The position numbers were made by a program, and so were the translations under genes. A stretch of 64,000 bases of DNA from Tateyamaria sp947503385 (GTDB lineage Bacteria; Pseudomonadota; Alphaproteobacteria; Rhodobacterales; Rhodobacteraceae), in assembly GCF_051195235.1 (NCBI RefSeq), contig NZ_JBNFZM010000003.1, forward strand, positions 372,001 through 436,000, in the 5' to 3' direction. Positions within the stretch are counted from its first letter, which is position 1. The number at the start of each line of letters is the position of its first letter. Shown piece by piece: positions 7,882 to 17,038 of this stretch. The notes below the pieces were generated by a model, which searched no databases, was not told the origin of the DNA, and saw only the letters and a program-made list of their open reading frames with translations.

Positions 7882-8872
7882 GGTCATATTGTCAAACGTC
7901 TCCAAGGCGTTCCGCAAGACGCAAGCCGTCACCGACATGGATCTGACCGTGCCGGACGGGGCGTTTGTCGTGCTGCTTGGCCCCACCGGCGCGGGCAAGA
8001 CAACAACGCTGCGCCTGATCGCCGGGCTGGAAAAGGCCGACACCGGCACCATTCAGATCGGTGGTCGTGATGTGAGCGTCGAAACTCCCGCCCAGCGCGA
8101 CGTGGCGATGGTGTTTCAGCAATACTCGCTCTATCCGCACATGTCCGTGCGCGACAATCTCGCTTTTCCGCTGCGCTCACCGATCCTCAAAACCGCCGAA
8201 GACGAGATCGCGCGCAAGGTCGCCGAAGTGGCCGAGGTTCTGCATATCCCGCACAAGCTCGACAACAAGGCAACAGAACTTTCGGGCGGCGAGATGCAGC
8301 GGGTGTCGATCGGGCGCGCCTTGGTACGTGATCCGGCGATTTACCTGATGGACGAACCGCTCAGTTCGTTGGACGCAAAACTCCGCGCCGATCTGCGGAT
8401 TGAATTGAAACGCATCCACGCCGAACTCGCTGCGACCCTGCTTTATGTCACCCACGACCAGATTGAGGCCATGACCATGGCCACCCATGTGGGCGTGCTG
8501 GACGAGGGGCGGCTGGTGCAATTCGGCACGCCGCGCGAGATCTATGAAAACCCGTCGTCGGCCTATGTCGCCGCGCGCCTCGGTCAGCCACGGATCAATC
8601 TGTTGCCCACCGGCCTCTTTGGCGAGGATGCGCCCCAAGGCGCGGCGCAGATCGGCCTGCGCCCCGAACATATCGCGATGGACGGCGGTGCGCCCGCACA
8701 TGTCGCACGGGTTGAACATCTGGGTGACCAGACCCGGCTGCACCTCAAATTCAAGGATCACGACGTGATCACCCTCACCGATCCGCACACCTCGCTGGAA
8801 CAGGGCGAGACCATCCATATCGCACCGCGCAACCCGCTGTTTTTCGACGCAAACGGCGCGCGCGTCGCTTGA
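7874..8872 (+). CDS. Sugar ABC transporter ATP-binding protein (second of a pair)
   Basis: The 332-aa ATPase has Walker A GPTGAGKT (36-43), signature LSGGE (136-140), Walker B IYLMDEP (156-162), an H-loop in VTHDQ and a shorter TOBE region (IGLRPEHIAM). It resembles the preceding gene in fold but differs in sequence throughout, so the pair is not a recent duplication. Its start lies inside the end of the first ATPase gene, which fits balanced synthesis of the two subunits. Both complete ATPases keep all catalytic motifs, so both nucleotide sites should be active. Confidence 0.9.
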   Translation: MAEVILSNVSKAFRKTQAVTDMDLTVPDGAFVVLLGPTGAGKTTTLRLIAGLEKADTGTIQIGGRDVSVETPAQRDVAMVFQQYSLYPHMSVRDNLAFPLRSPILKTAEDEIARKVAEVAEVLHIPHKLDNKATELSGGEMQRVSIGRALVRDPAIYLMDEPLSSLDAKLRADLRIELKRIHAELAATLLYVTHDQIEAMTMATHVGVLDEGRLVQFGTPREIYENPSSAYVAARLGQPRINLLPTGLFGEDAPQGAAQIGLRPEHIAMDGGAPAHVARVEHLGDQTRLHLKFKDHDVITLTDPHTSLEQGETIHIAPRNPLFFDANGARVA

Positions 8873-8889
8873 AGAAAGGACCCCGACCC

Positions 8890-10512
8890 ATGGCACAATT
8901 CGTGAATGCAAAGGACGATCTGGTCAAAGAAGCCATCGATGGTGTCCTCGCGGCCTCGGGCGGCGCATTGGCGCGGCTGGACGGGTATCCGCATATCAAG
9001 GTGGTCTACCGCACCAACTGGGACCGCTCCAACGTCGCCCTGATTTCAGGCGGCGGATCGGGGCATGAACCGGCACATGCGGGTTTTGTCGGCCCCGGTA
9101 TGTTGACGGCGGCGGTCTGTGGAGAGGTCTTCGCGTCCCCATCGGTTGAGGCCGTTCTGGCAAGCATCCTCGCAGTCACAGGCGAGGCGGGCTGCCTGCT
9201 GATCGTCAAAAACTACACTGGCGACAGGCTCAATTTTGGCCTCGCTGCTGAACGCGCGCGCGCACTGGGACGCCGCGTCGAGATGGTCGTGGTGGACGAT
9301 GACATCGCCCTGCCCCATCTGCCACAGCCGCGCGGTGTCGCTGGCACGCTGTTTGTCCACAAGATCGCAGGCACATTGGCCGAGGCGGGCTGCACCCTCG
9401 AACACGTTGCCAACACAGCCCGGCGTATCATCGGCAGCGTCGCCTCCATCGGCAAGAGCCTCGACACCTGCACAATCCCCGGCTCCCCCAAAGAGGATCG
9501 CATCCCGGCGGGCAAGGCGGAACTCGGTCTCGGCATTCATGGTGAACCCGGCGTGGAACAAGTCGATTTCGAGGGCGCGGCGCAGGCGATGTCTGTCGTG
9601 ATGGACAAGCTGAAACCGCATATTGGTGACAAATACTGCGTCGCACTGCTGAACAACCTCGGCTCCACAACCCCGCTTGAAATGTCGGTTCTGACCCATG
9701 CACTGGCCGAGACCGGCGTGGTCACCCACATCATTGGGCCCGCCCCGATGATGACATCCCTCGACATGCACGGCTTTTCTGTCTCCGTTCTGCCCGTCGA
9801 CGTCGATGACCTCAAAGCGCTGACAAGCCCTGTTCCCATGCCCGCATGGCCCGGCGTGCAAGCCTTGGGGGAGGTGACGGTAACCCCGTTGCCCGACGGC
9901 CTCACCCCAATCGCGCCGATCCCGTCCGCCAATGACAGGACACGCGCCACAATCCTGCATGTGGCGGAGCTGCTGATCAAAGCCGAAGATGCGCTGAATG
10001 CGCTCGACGCCAAATCCGGCGATGGCGACACCGGCAGCACGCTTGCCACAGCGGCGCGCGCGTTGCGTGACAGCATAGACGACATGCCACTGGCCGATCT
10101 GACACAGCTGTTCCCGGCACTGGGCAATGCGCTGAGCCAGACCATGGGCGGCTCGTCTGGCGTGATCCTTGCCATCTACTTCAACGCGGCAGGCGACGCC
10201 TGCGCCAGCGGCGCAACTGTGGAGCAAGCGCTGGCCATCGGGCTGCAACGGGTCAGCGACGTGGGCGGAGCCAAGGTGGGCGACCGCACAATGATTGATG
10301 CCTTGTCACCTGCACTGGTGGCCCTGCCGAATGGTCTGCACGCCGCTGCGACTGCGGCCCGCGCCGGTGCCGATGCCACGGCCGCGATCCACACCGCCAA
10401 AGCGGGTCGGGCCGCATACGTGCCGTCGGACAATCTCAAGGGCCATAACGATCCCGGCGCAGAGGCTGTCGCCCTTCTTTTCGAAGGCCTTGCCGGACAT
10501 ATGGAAGGATAA
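8890..10512 (+). CDS. Dihydroxyacetone kinase-family protein, DhaK-DhaL fusion
   Basis: The 540-aa protein fuses a DhaK substrate-binding domain to a DhaL nucleotide-binding domain, the ATP-dependent single-chain form. The DhaK part has GGGSGHEP (54-61) and the covalent substrate-binding His217 in GIHGEPG, close to His218 of E. coli DhaK. The DhaL part has the Mg-binding SGDGDTG (about 376-382) and MGGSSG. It phosphorylates a short ketose such as dihydroxyacetone or an erythrulose. Relatives called DerK and LerK act on erythrulose in tetritol pathways. The ATG at 8890 with GAAAGGA upstream is preferred over one seven codons earlier. It closes the importer operon, so the imported substrate or its oxidation product is probably a C3 or C4 ketose (inference). 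Confidence 0.87.
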   Translation: MAQFVNAKDDLVKEAIDGVLAASGGALARLDGYPHIKVVYRTNWDRSNVALISGGGSGHEPAHAGFVGPGMLTAAVCGEVFASPSVEAVLASILAVTGEAGCLLIVKNYTGDRLNFGLAAERARALGRRVEMVVVDDDIALPHLPQPRGVAGTLFVHKIAGTLAEAGCTLEHVANTARRIIGSVASIGKSLDTCTIPGSPKEDRIPAGKAELGLGIHGEPGVEQVDFEGAAQAMSVVMDKLKPHIGDKYCVALLNNLGSTTPLEMSVLTHALAETGVVTHIIGPAPMMTSLDMHGFSVSVLPVDVDDLKALTSPVPMPAWPGVQALGEVTVTPLPDGLTPIAPIPSANDRTRATILHVAELLIKAEDALNALDAKSGDGDTGSTLATAARALRDSIDDMPLADLTQLFPALGNALSQTMGGSSGVILAIYFNAAGDACASGATVEQALAIGLQRVSDVGGAKVGDRTMIDALSPALVALPNGLHAAATAARAGADATAAIHTAKAGRAAYVPSDNLKGHNDPGAEAVALLFEGLAGHMEG

Positions 10513-10519
10513 CCCGCAC

Positions 10520-11578
10520 GTGCCCGAAGGCGATCTGTCTCCCCCCACTGGCAAGCCGACGATCAATGATCTGGCCCGCGTGGCTGGCGTGTCGCTGGCC
10601 ACTGTCGACCGGGTGTTGAACGGTCGTCCGGGGGTACGCAGGACGACCATCGAAAAGGTCAACAAAGCGATCGCCGATCTGGGTTACATCCGCGACACCG
10701 CAGCGGCAAATCTGGCACGGCGGCGGGTGTACCGGCTTTTGTTCATATTGCCGGACGCGGCGAACGAATTTGTCGATGCGCTGGCGGCACAGGTCGATGT
10801 CCAAGGCGCGCAGCTGTCACACCAGCGCACGACACTGGCCGCCCGCAGCGTGCCGCCCTTCGATCCGCAAGCGATTGTGGACATGCTGGACGGATTGTCA
10901 CCGGATGAGACTGACGGGGTCGCCGTGTTTGGGCCAGAAACACCTGCGGTCCGCGACGCGGTGAACCGCGCGCGAGCGCGGGGCATTGCCGTTGTGTCCT
11001 TGGTGGCCGACCTGCCCAGTTCGGAACGCGATCATTTCGTGGGCATCGACAATTATGCGGCGGGTCGAACCGCCGCCCGCCTGATGGGTCGCTTCATTCA
11101 CGAACCGGGTCCGGTGCTGGTCATCACAGGCTCGCGGCTGGCACGCGATCATCTGGAACGGCGGGCAGGATTTGACGCGGTGATGACGACCGATTTCCCA
11201 CATCTGGAGGTGCTGCCGTCGGTCGAGGGTCGCGATGACCCGGACCTGATCCAGCAATTGCTGCCCGACATCCTGCGCGCCGTTCCACAGGTGCGTGGCA
11301 TCTATTCATCGGCGGCGGGCAATGCGGGCCTGTTGCGCTGCCTCGAACGCGAGGGGCGCCGCGGCGATCTGGTGGTCATCGCGCATGAGTTAACACCAGT
11401 GTCCCGCCGCGCCCTGACAACTGGCGTCTTCGACGCCGTCATATCACAGAATGCGGGCCACCTCGTGCGCTCAGCCGTGCGCCTGCTCAAGGCAACGGCG
11501 GACCGGGTGCCCTTTGACGAGACCCAAGAGCGCATCCGCATCGACATTTATCTGCAAGACAACATGCCGCCCGAATAG
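10520..11578 (+). CDS. LacI-family transcriptional regulator
   Basis: The 352-aa regulator starts at a GTG eight bases after the kinase stop, with AAGGAT upstream. An N-terminal LacI helix-turn-helix begins TINDLARVAGVSLATVDRVL (about residues 14-33) and is followed by the hinge helix AAANLARRR. The rest is a periplasmic-binding-protein-like sugar sensor (for example FVGIDNYAAGRTAARLMG near 180) of the subtype that carries a substrate domain similar to ribose-binding proteins. It probably represses the flanking sugar operons and is released by a pathway sugar. No operator was identified with confidence in front of its own gene, which appears to be read from the upstream operon. Confidence 0.88.
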   Translation: MPEGDLSPPTGKPTINDLARVAGVSLATVDRVLNGRPGVRRTTIEKVNKAIADLGYIRDTAAANLARRRVYRLLFILPDAANEFVDALAAQVDVQGAQLSHQRTTLAARSVPPFDPQAIVDMLDGLSPDETDGVAVFGPETPAVRDAVNRARARGIAVVSLVADLPSSERDHFVGIDNYAAGRTAARLMGRFIHEPGPVLVITGSRLARDHLERRAGFDAVMTTDFPHLEVLPSVEGRDDPDLIQQLLPDILRAVPQVRGIYSSAAGNAGLLRCLEREGRRGDLVVIAHELTPVSRRALTTGVFDAVISQNAGHLVRSAVRLLKATADRVPFDETQERIRIDIYLQDNMPPE

Positions 11579-11600
11579 CAGCGGCGAGGGAGGACAGATC

Positions 11601-12656
11601 ATGAAGACCATCAAGGGACCCGCGCTGTTTCTGGCGCAGTTCGCAGGTGACGAAGCCCCGTTCAACAGCTGGGATGCGATCACGAAATGGGCCGCCGATT
11701 GCGGCTACAAGGGCGTGCAAGTGCCCAGTTGGGACGGTCGTCTGTTCGACGTGATGAAGGCCGCCGGATCACAGGACTACTGCGACGACTTCCTTGGCAC
11801 CGCGCGCGCAAACGGGGTCGAGGTGACCGAGCTGTCCACACATTTGCAGGGCCAATTGGTCGCCGTGCACCCCGCATATGACACCGCCTTTGACGGCTTT
11901 GCTGCCCCCGAAGTGCGCGGCAACCCGCAGGCGCGGCAGGAATGGGCGGTCGAGCAGGTCAAATACGCCATCTCGGCCTCGTCCCGCATGGGGATCGGGG
12001 CGCACGCGACCTTTTCCGGCGCGCTTGCATGGCCCTATATCTACCCGTGGCCGCAGCGTCCGGCGGGTCTGGTGGAGACCGCATTCGACGAGCTGGCCGC
12101 ACGCTGGCGTCCCATTCTGGACCACGCCGAGGAAATGGGCGTGGATGTCTGCTACGAAATTCATCCGGGCGAAGACCTTCATGATGGCGCCACCTTTGAA
12201 ATGTTCCTTGAGCGGGTGGACAATCACCCACGCTGCAACATGCTCTATGATCCGAGCCATTACGTGCTGCAATGCCTCGATTATCTCGACAATATCGACA
12301 TCTACCGCGACCGCATCCGCATGTTCCACGTCAAGGACGCCGAATTCAATCCGACGGGCCGGCAGGGTGTCTATGGGGGCTACCAGCCTTGGGTGGACCG
12401 GGCGGGTCGGTTCCGGTCACTGGGTGACGGGCAGGTGGATTTCGGGGCGGTGTTTTCCAAAATGGCAGCCAATGATTTCGATGGCTGGGCCGTGGTGGAA
12501 TGGGAGTGCTGCCTCAAGCATCCCGAGGACGGCGCGCGGGAAGGAGCGCAGTTTGTGTCGGACCATATCATCCGCGTGACCGAGCGTGCCTTTGACGATT
12601 TTGCCGATGGCGGCACGGATGAGGCTGCAAACCGCAAGATGTTGGGTATCGACTGA
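11601..12656 (+). CDS. Sugar phosphate isomerase/epimerase-like TIM-barrel protein
   Basis: The 351-aa protein has the xylose-isomerase-like TIM-barrel pattern. Likely metal ligands are Glu186 in CYEIHPGED, Asp217 in LYDPSH, His243 in FHVKDAEF and Glu300 in VVEWE, the Glu-Asp-His-Glu set used by tagatose epimerase-type enzymes. A GGGAGGA ribosome site fixes the start at this ATG. Enzymes of this fold isomerise or epimerise free or phosphorylated sugars; others, such as OiaC and IolE, decarboxylate or dehydrate keto-sugar acids. It is followed by a Gfo/Idh/MocA oxidoreductase, a combination seen when a sugar is oxidised at a ring carbon and then rearranged. The substrate is unknown. Confidence 0.82.
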   Translation: MKTIKGPALFLAQFAGDEAPFNSWDAITKWAADCGYKGVQVPSWDGRLFDVMKAAGSQDYCDDFLGTARANGVEVTELSTHLQGQLVAVHPAYDTAFDGFAAPEVRGNPQARQEWAVEQVKYAISASSRMGIGAHATFSGALAWPYIYPWPQRPAGLVETAFDELAARWRPILDHAEEMGVDVCYEIHPGEDLHDGATFEMFLERVDNHPRCNMLYDPSHYVLQCLDYLDNIDIYRDRIRMFHVKDAEFNPTGRQGVYGGYQPWVDRAGRFRSLGDGQVDFGAVFSKMAANDFDGWAVVEWECCLKHPEDGAREGAQFVSDHIIRVTERAFDDFADGGTDEAANRKMLGID

Positions 12657-12742
12657 CGGCGCCGGAGGCAGCCGCAGGATTTGAGTATTTGGAAAGAGAA
12701 GAAGCAGGGGATGGCGCGCCACCCCGCAGGAGGGATTGAAGG
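12657..12742. other. Spacer with a possible clade-specific intergenic element
   Basis: This 86-base gap starts GGCGCCGGAGGCAGCCGC and continues GATTTGAGTATTTGGAAAGA before a purine-rich stretch and the GGAGGG ribosome site of the next gene. The GAGTATTTGGAAAGA section resembles a short sequence that I recall at many gene ends in Roseobacter-group genomes. I see no second copy in this window, so its repeat nature rests on memory, not on the sequence here. Confidence 0.25.
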
Positions 12743-13873
12743 ATGAGCCGGATCAGATTGGGGATGGTGGGCGGTGGGAACGACGCCTTTATCGGAGCGG
12801 TGCACCGGATCGCTTCACGAATCGACGATCGGTTCGAACTGGTGGCGGGCGCGTTGAGTTCCACACCGGAGAAGGCGCAGGCCAGTGGCGCCGCGCTTGG
12901 GCTGCCGCGCGTCTATGACGACTTTAAGCAGATGGCGATCCGCGAGGCCCGGTTGAAGACCGGGATCGAGGCCGTCAGTATCGTGACGCCCAACCACGTG
13001 CATTATGCAGCGGCGCGCGAGTTTCTGAAGCGCGGCATTCACGTGATCTGCGACAAGCCGCTGACCTCGACGCTGGCGGACGCAAAAAGGATGGTGAAAG
13101 CTGCCGAAGCATCGGACGCATTGTTCATCCTGACCCATAATTACACGGGCTACCCGATGGTCCGGCAGGCCCGTGAAATGGTTGCAGGCGGCCAGATCGG
13201 CGCGGTGCGCGTTGTTCAGGTCGAGTATCCGCAGGATTGGCTGTCGGTGGAGCAGGACTTTAAACAGGCGGAATGGCGCACCGATCCGGCGCGATCCGGT
13301 GTCGGCGGGTCCACCGGGGACATCGGCACACACGCGTTCAATCTGGCCTGTTTCGTGACGGGTCTGGAGGTCGAGAGCCTCGCCGCCGATTTGCAGGCCT
13401 TTGTCCCCGGGCGGCAGGTCGATGACAACGCCCATGTCATGCTGCGCTTTGCCGGTGGGGCGCGGGGTATGTTGTGGTCGTCTCAGGTGGCGCCGGGCAA
13501 TGAAAACGCGCTGCGCCTTCGGGTTTATGGCGAAACAGGCGGCTTGGAATGGGCGCAGGAGGATCCGAATTACCTGTGGCATACGCCCTTCGGAGAACCA
13601 AAACGGCTGATCACGCGCGGTGGCGCGGGCGCGGGCGACGCCGCAGGACGCATCAGCCGGACCCCGCCCGGCCATCCAGAGGGTTACCTTGAAGGGTTTG
13701 CCAATATCTACAGCGAGGCGGCTGAAGCGATTGTGGCTGCGCGCACCGGTGCCACTGTGCCGGACGACGTAATTTATCCTACGGTCCATGACGGGCTGAA
13801 AGGCGTGCAATTTGTATCGGCTTGCGTGAAATCATCGCAGCGCGATGCCGCTTGGGTCAGGTTGGATCACTGA
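12743..13873 (+). CDS. Gfo/Idh/MocA-family NAD(P)-dependent oxidoreductase
   Basis: The 376-aa protein has an N-terminal nucleotide-binding motif LGMVGGGNDAFIGAVHR, the family CDKPLTSTLADAKRM stretch with the catalytic-site Lys (about 106-122), and a C-terminal substrate domain with STGDIGTHAFN, where Asp and His are the usual acid/base residues. Family members oxidise or reduce hydroxyl groups of sugars, inositols and glycosides. It begins after a GGAGGG site and ends in a TGATG overlap with the xylulokinase gene, so it belongs to the xylose-type operon. With the upstream TIM-barrel protein it could interconvert a keto-sugar before kinase entry, which is inference. Confidence 0.86.
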   Translation: MSRIRLGMVGGGNDAFIGAVHRIASRIDDRFELVAGALSSTPEKAQASGAALGLPRVYDDFKQMAIREARLKTGIEAVSIVTPNHVHYAAAREFLKRGIHVICDKPLTSTLADAKRMVKAAEASDALFILTHNYTGYPMVRQAREMVAGGQIGAVRVVQVEYPQDWLSVEQDFKQAEWRTDPARSGVGGSTGDIGTHAFNLACFVTGLEVESLAADLQAFVPGRQVDDNAHVMLRFAGGARGMLWSSQVAPGNENALRLRVYGETGGLEWAQEDPNYLWHTPFGEPKRLITRGGAGAGDAAGRISRTPPGHPEGYLEGFANIYSEAAEAIVAARTGATVPDDVIYPTVHDGLKGVQFVSACVKSSQRDAAWVRLDH

Positions 13874-15312
13874 TGTATCTCGGCCTTGATCTCGGCACCT
13901 CCGGTGTCAAAGCGCTGCTGATCGGTGAAGATCAGGCGGTGATCGGCAGTGCAACTGCGCCGCTCGAAGTGACACGCCCGCATCCCGGCTGGTCCGAACA
14001 GGACCCGTACAGCTGGATCAGCGCGACCGAAGCGGCGCTGCGGCAACTGGCCGGGGCCTATGACCTCAGCGGTGTGCGGGGGATTGGCCTGTCCGGGCAG
14101 ATGCATGGGGCGACCCTGTTGGATGGCGCCGACGCGGTTCTGCGGCCCTGCATTCTGTGGAATGACACCCGCAGCGCCGATGAGGCTGCCGCCATGGACG
14201 CCAACCCGATCTTTCGGGCGCAGACAGGCAACATTGTCTTTCCCGGTTTCACCGCGCCCAAGCTCGCTTGGGTCAAGGCGCATGAGCCCGACATTTTTGC
14301 CAAGACCGCGCGCGTGCTGCTGCCCAAGGATTACCTCCGTTTGTGGCTCACGGGTGAGCCGGTGTCGGAGATGTCGGATGCCGCCGGTACAAGCTGGCTG
14401 GACGTCGGTGCGCGGGACTGGTCAGACGATCTGCTGGCCGCCACGGATATGGGCCGCGAACACATGCCGCGGCTGGTCGAAGGGTCACAGCCATCAGGGC
14501 AATTGCGCGACGGGGTTGCGACGCCGTTCGGGATGCGGGCCGGCATCCCCGTGGCGGGGGGCGCGGGCGACAATGCCGCCTCGGCAGTGGGTGTCGGCGT
14601 GGCTCGGCCCGGCGAAGGTTTCGTGTCGCTGGGCACATCTGGGGTGCTGTTTGCGGCCACCGATGGGTATGCACCGGACCCGGCCACGGCGTTGCACACA
14701 TTTTGCCACGCGTTGCCGGGACAGTGGCACCAGATGGGCGTGATCCTTGCCGCAACGGATGCGCTGGCGTGGTACGGGCGGATGGTGGGCGCGGACCCCG
14801 CCACCCTGACCGCAGAGCTAGGTGATGCACAGGGCCCCGGACGCACATTGTTCCTGCCCTATCTCGGCGGCGAACGAACGCCCCACAATGATGCGCGCGT
14901 GCGCGGTGCCTTTATCGGCCTTGCGCATGAAACCGACAGGGCCGCAGGCACACGCGCGGTGCTTGAGGCGCTGGCCTTTGCCTTCCGCGACACCCAAGCG
15001 GCGATGACAGCCACAGGCACCCCGCTGAACAGCCTGATCGCTGTGGGAGGCGGGGCGGCATCGTCCTACTGGTTGCAAACGATCGCGACAGTGCTCGGCC
15101 TGCCCGTCTCGGTCCCGGCCCAAGGCGATTACGGGGCCGCCTATGGGGCCGCGCGCCTTGGCCTCATGGCCGCAGGCGACGGCGGACCGGAGAGCGCCAC
15201 GCCACCAGACATCGCCCATACCTACGTGCCCGATACGACACTCGGCGCCGCGTTCGACGACGCCTATGCGCGCTACCGCGCCACGTACCAAGCTCTCAAG
15301 GATATCTCATGA
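13873..15312 (+). CDS. xylB: Xylulokinase (FGGY family)
   Basis: The 479-aa kinase starts YLGLDLGTSGVKALLI, the phosphate-binding loop of FGGY carbohydrate kinases. It carries GLSGQMHGATLLD, which is characteristic of xylulokinase, and the catalytic Asp in VAGGAGDNAASAVG near residue 233. The C-terminal ATP-binding motif is VGGGAASSYWLQ. It phosphorylates D-xylulose to xylulose 5-phosphate in the cytoplasm, feeding the pentose phosphate pathway. Length matches the family. It overlaps the oxidoreductase gene by one base and the xylose isomerase gene by four, so it is expressed with both. Confidence 0.92.
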   Translation: MYLGLDLGTSGVKALLIGEDQAVIGSATAPLEVTRPHPGWSEQDPYSWISATEAALRQLAGAYDLSGVRGIGLSGQMHGATLLDGADAVLRPCILWNDTRSADEAAAMDANPIFRAQTGNIVFPGFTAPKLAWVKAHEPDIFAKTARVLLPKDYLRLWLTGEPVSEMSDAAGTSWLDVGARDWSDDLLAATDMGREHMPRLVEGSQPSGQLRDGVATPFGMRAGIPVAGGAGDNAASAVGVGVARPGEGFVSLGTSGVLFAATDGYAPDPATALHTFCHALPGQWHQMGVILAATDALAWYGRMVGADPATLTAELGDAQGPGRTLFLPYLGGERTPHNDARVRGAFIGLAHETDRAAGTRAVLEALAFAFRDTQAAMTATGTPLNSLIAVGGGAASSYWLQTIATVLGLPVSVPAQGDYGAAYGAARLGLMAAGDGGPESATPPDIAHTYVPDTTLGAAFDDAYARYRATYQALKDIS

Positions 15313-16610
15313 CCGACTTCTTCAACGGCATCGCGCCGGTTCAATTCGAGGGGACCGACAGCACGTCTGACCTCGCCTATCGCCACTACGACGCAGACGA
15401 GATCGTGATGGGCAAGCGGATGGAAGACCACATGCGCTTTGCCGTGGCGTGGTGGCACAGCTTTGCTTGGCCCGGAGGCGATCCGTTTGGCGGACAGACC
15501 TTTGACCGACCGTGGTTTGGCGGCACGATGGATCTGGCCCGGATGAAGGCAGACGTCGCCTTTGACCTGTTCGACATCCTTGGCCAGCCGTTTTTCTGTT
15601 TCCACGACTATGACATCCGCCCCGAAGGCAGCACCTTTGCCGAGAGCACCCGGAATTTCGAAGAGATCGTCGACTATATCGGCGACAAGATGTCAGCAGG
15701 CGGTCCGAGACTGCTGTGGGGCACGGCCAACCTGTTCACGGAACGGCGGTTCATGTCGGGGGCCGCGACAAACCCCGATCCGGAGGTTTTTGCCTGTGCC
15801 GGTGCGACCGTGAAATCTTGCATGGACGCCACGCACAGGCTCGGCGGGCAGAACTACGTGCTTTGGGGTGGTCGCGAAGGGTACGAGACGCTCCTGAACA
15901 CCGATCTCAAGCGTGAGCGGGACAATGCGGGCCGGTTCTTGCAAATGGTTGTCGAGTACAAGCACAAGATCGGCTTTGAAGGTGCCATCCTTGTCGAACC
16001 GAAACCGCAGGAACCGTCCAAACACCAATATGATTACGACGTGGCAACGGTCTATGGCTTTCTCAAGGAATTCGGCCTTGAACGTGAGGTAAAGATGAAC
16101 CTCGAACAGGGCCATGCGATCCTTGCCGGGCATTCGTTTGAACATGAACTGGCGATGGCGGCGTCTCTGGGCATCTTTGGGTCCATCGACATGAACCGCA
16201 ATGACTACCAATCCGGCTGGGACACGGATCAGTTCCCCAACAACGTGCCCGAAGTGGCGCTGGCCTATTACGAGGTGCTGCGCGCTGGCGGATTTACCAC
16301 CGGTGGAACCAATTTCGACGCGAAACTGCGGCGACAATCGCTCGACCCGGTGGACCTTGTGGCCGCCCATGTGGGCGCGATGGACATTTGTGCCCGCGGG
16401 TTAAAGGCGGCCGCAGCGATGCTGGAGGACGGCACGCTCGAACAGGCGCGGGCAGCGCGTTACGCCGGATGGGACAGTCAAGACGCCAAGACTATGCTGG
16501 CAGGCGGGCTTGACGGGTGTTTTGACATAGCGATGCAAGACGGGTTCGCCCCGGCACCACGTTCCGGCCAGCAGGAGCGGTTGGAAAACATCGTTAACAG
16601 ATACGTTTAG
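15309..16610 (+). CDS. xylA: Xylose isomerase
   Basis: The 433-aa protein is a full-length class II xylose isomerase. It has the catalytic His region FCFHDYDIRPEG, the signature LWGGREGYE, the metal-binding Glu in ILVEPKPQEPSKHQYD, the GHSFEHELAMA helix and the metal-binding Asp in GGTNFDAKLRR. It converts D-xylose to D-xylulose using Mg, Mn or Co, supplying the kinase encoded immediately before it. It starts in an ATGA overlap. At its end it converges with the potassium-channel gene, sharing four bases, and no terminator hairpin separates the two. Confidence 0.95.
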   Translation: MTDFFNGIAPVQFEGTDSTSDLAYRHYDADEIVMGKRMEDHMRFAVAWWHSFAWPGGDPFGGQTFDRPWFGGTMDLARMKADVAFDLFDILGQPFFCFHDYDIRPEGSTFAESTRNFEEIVDYIGDKMSAGGPRLLWGTANLFTERRFMSGAATNPDPEVFACAGATVKSCMDATHRLGGQNYVLWGGREGYETLLNTDLKRERDNAGRFLQMVVEYKHKIGFEGAILVEPKPQEPSKHQYDYDVATVYGFLKEFGLEREVKMNLEQGHAILAGHSFEHELAMAASLGIFGSIDMNRNDYQSGWDTDQFPNNVPEVALAYYEVLRAGGFTTGGTNFDAKLRRQSLDPVDLVAAHVGAMDICARGLKAAAAMLEDGTLEQARAARYAGWDSQDAKTMLAGGLDGCFDIAMQDGFAPAPRSGQQERLENIVNRYV

Positions 16611-17038
16611 CGCGGGTCCTGTGGCATCAGCCGCGTCACCAGCGAAACAAGAAGGCCCGTGCTGATGCCAAAGGTCAACAGCCCGGTGATGGAGGCAAAG
16701 CTCGCAAACACCCGCAGGCCCGGCCCAAGGATCAGGTCGCCATATCCCAGCGTCGTGTAGGTGGCGATGGCAAAGTAAAAGCTCTCGGGAAAATCCGAGA
16801 ACGCTGCAACGCCATAAAGCACAAAGGCCCACGCCCAGATTTGCAAGGTGTGGGCCACAACGACCGCAACCACACCATAGGACAGCAAGACGGCGTTGCG
16901 CACGACATTCGTGTGGCGCCGCATCGCACGGCCAATAATCGCCAGAAACGGCAGGCTGCCCACCACGACGAACACGTGCAGCAGCGCGCAGATGGTCAGC
17001 AGCAATGAGCCAAGGGCGATCTGGGCAAAGAGAGTCAC
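16607..17038 (-). CDS. Small potassium-channel-like ion channel (two-TM type)
   Basis: The 143-aa protein has hydrophobic segments near residues 4-27, 46-66, 72-88 and 110-132, and a pore loop ATYTTLGYGDLILG whose TLGYGD closely matches the K+ selectivity filter TVGYGD. It should sit in the inner membrane and conduct K+ or another monovalent cation. The GTG at 17038 is chosen because membrane character starts there. The frame stays open to 17299, but the extra 87 residues are low-complexity and look like untranslated spacer. The ribosome site is weak (GGAC). There is no cytoplasmic RCK domain, so gating is not evident. It converges with xylA and stands alone. Confidence 0.72.
   Translation of the reverse strand: MTLFAQIALGSLLLTICALLHVFVVVGSLPFLAIIGRAMRRHTNVVRNAVLLSYGVVAVVVAHTLQIWAWAFVLYGVAAFSDFPESFYFAIATYTTLGYGDLILGPGLRVFASFASITGLLTFGISTGLLVSLVTRLMPQDPR

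Noticed and set aside
9046..10248. A 400-codon open frame on the minus strand
   Set aside because: It lies opposite the dihydroxyacetone kinase gene, has Cys/His/Arg-rich composition and no recognisable domain; it is a shadow of a GC-rich gene.
15693..16370. Minus-strand frame opposite xylose isomerase
   Set aside because: Shadow frame with no family resemblance; xylA on the other strand has all catalytic motifs.
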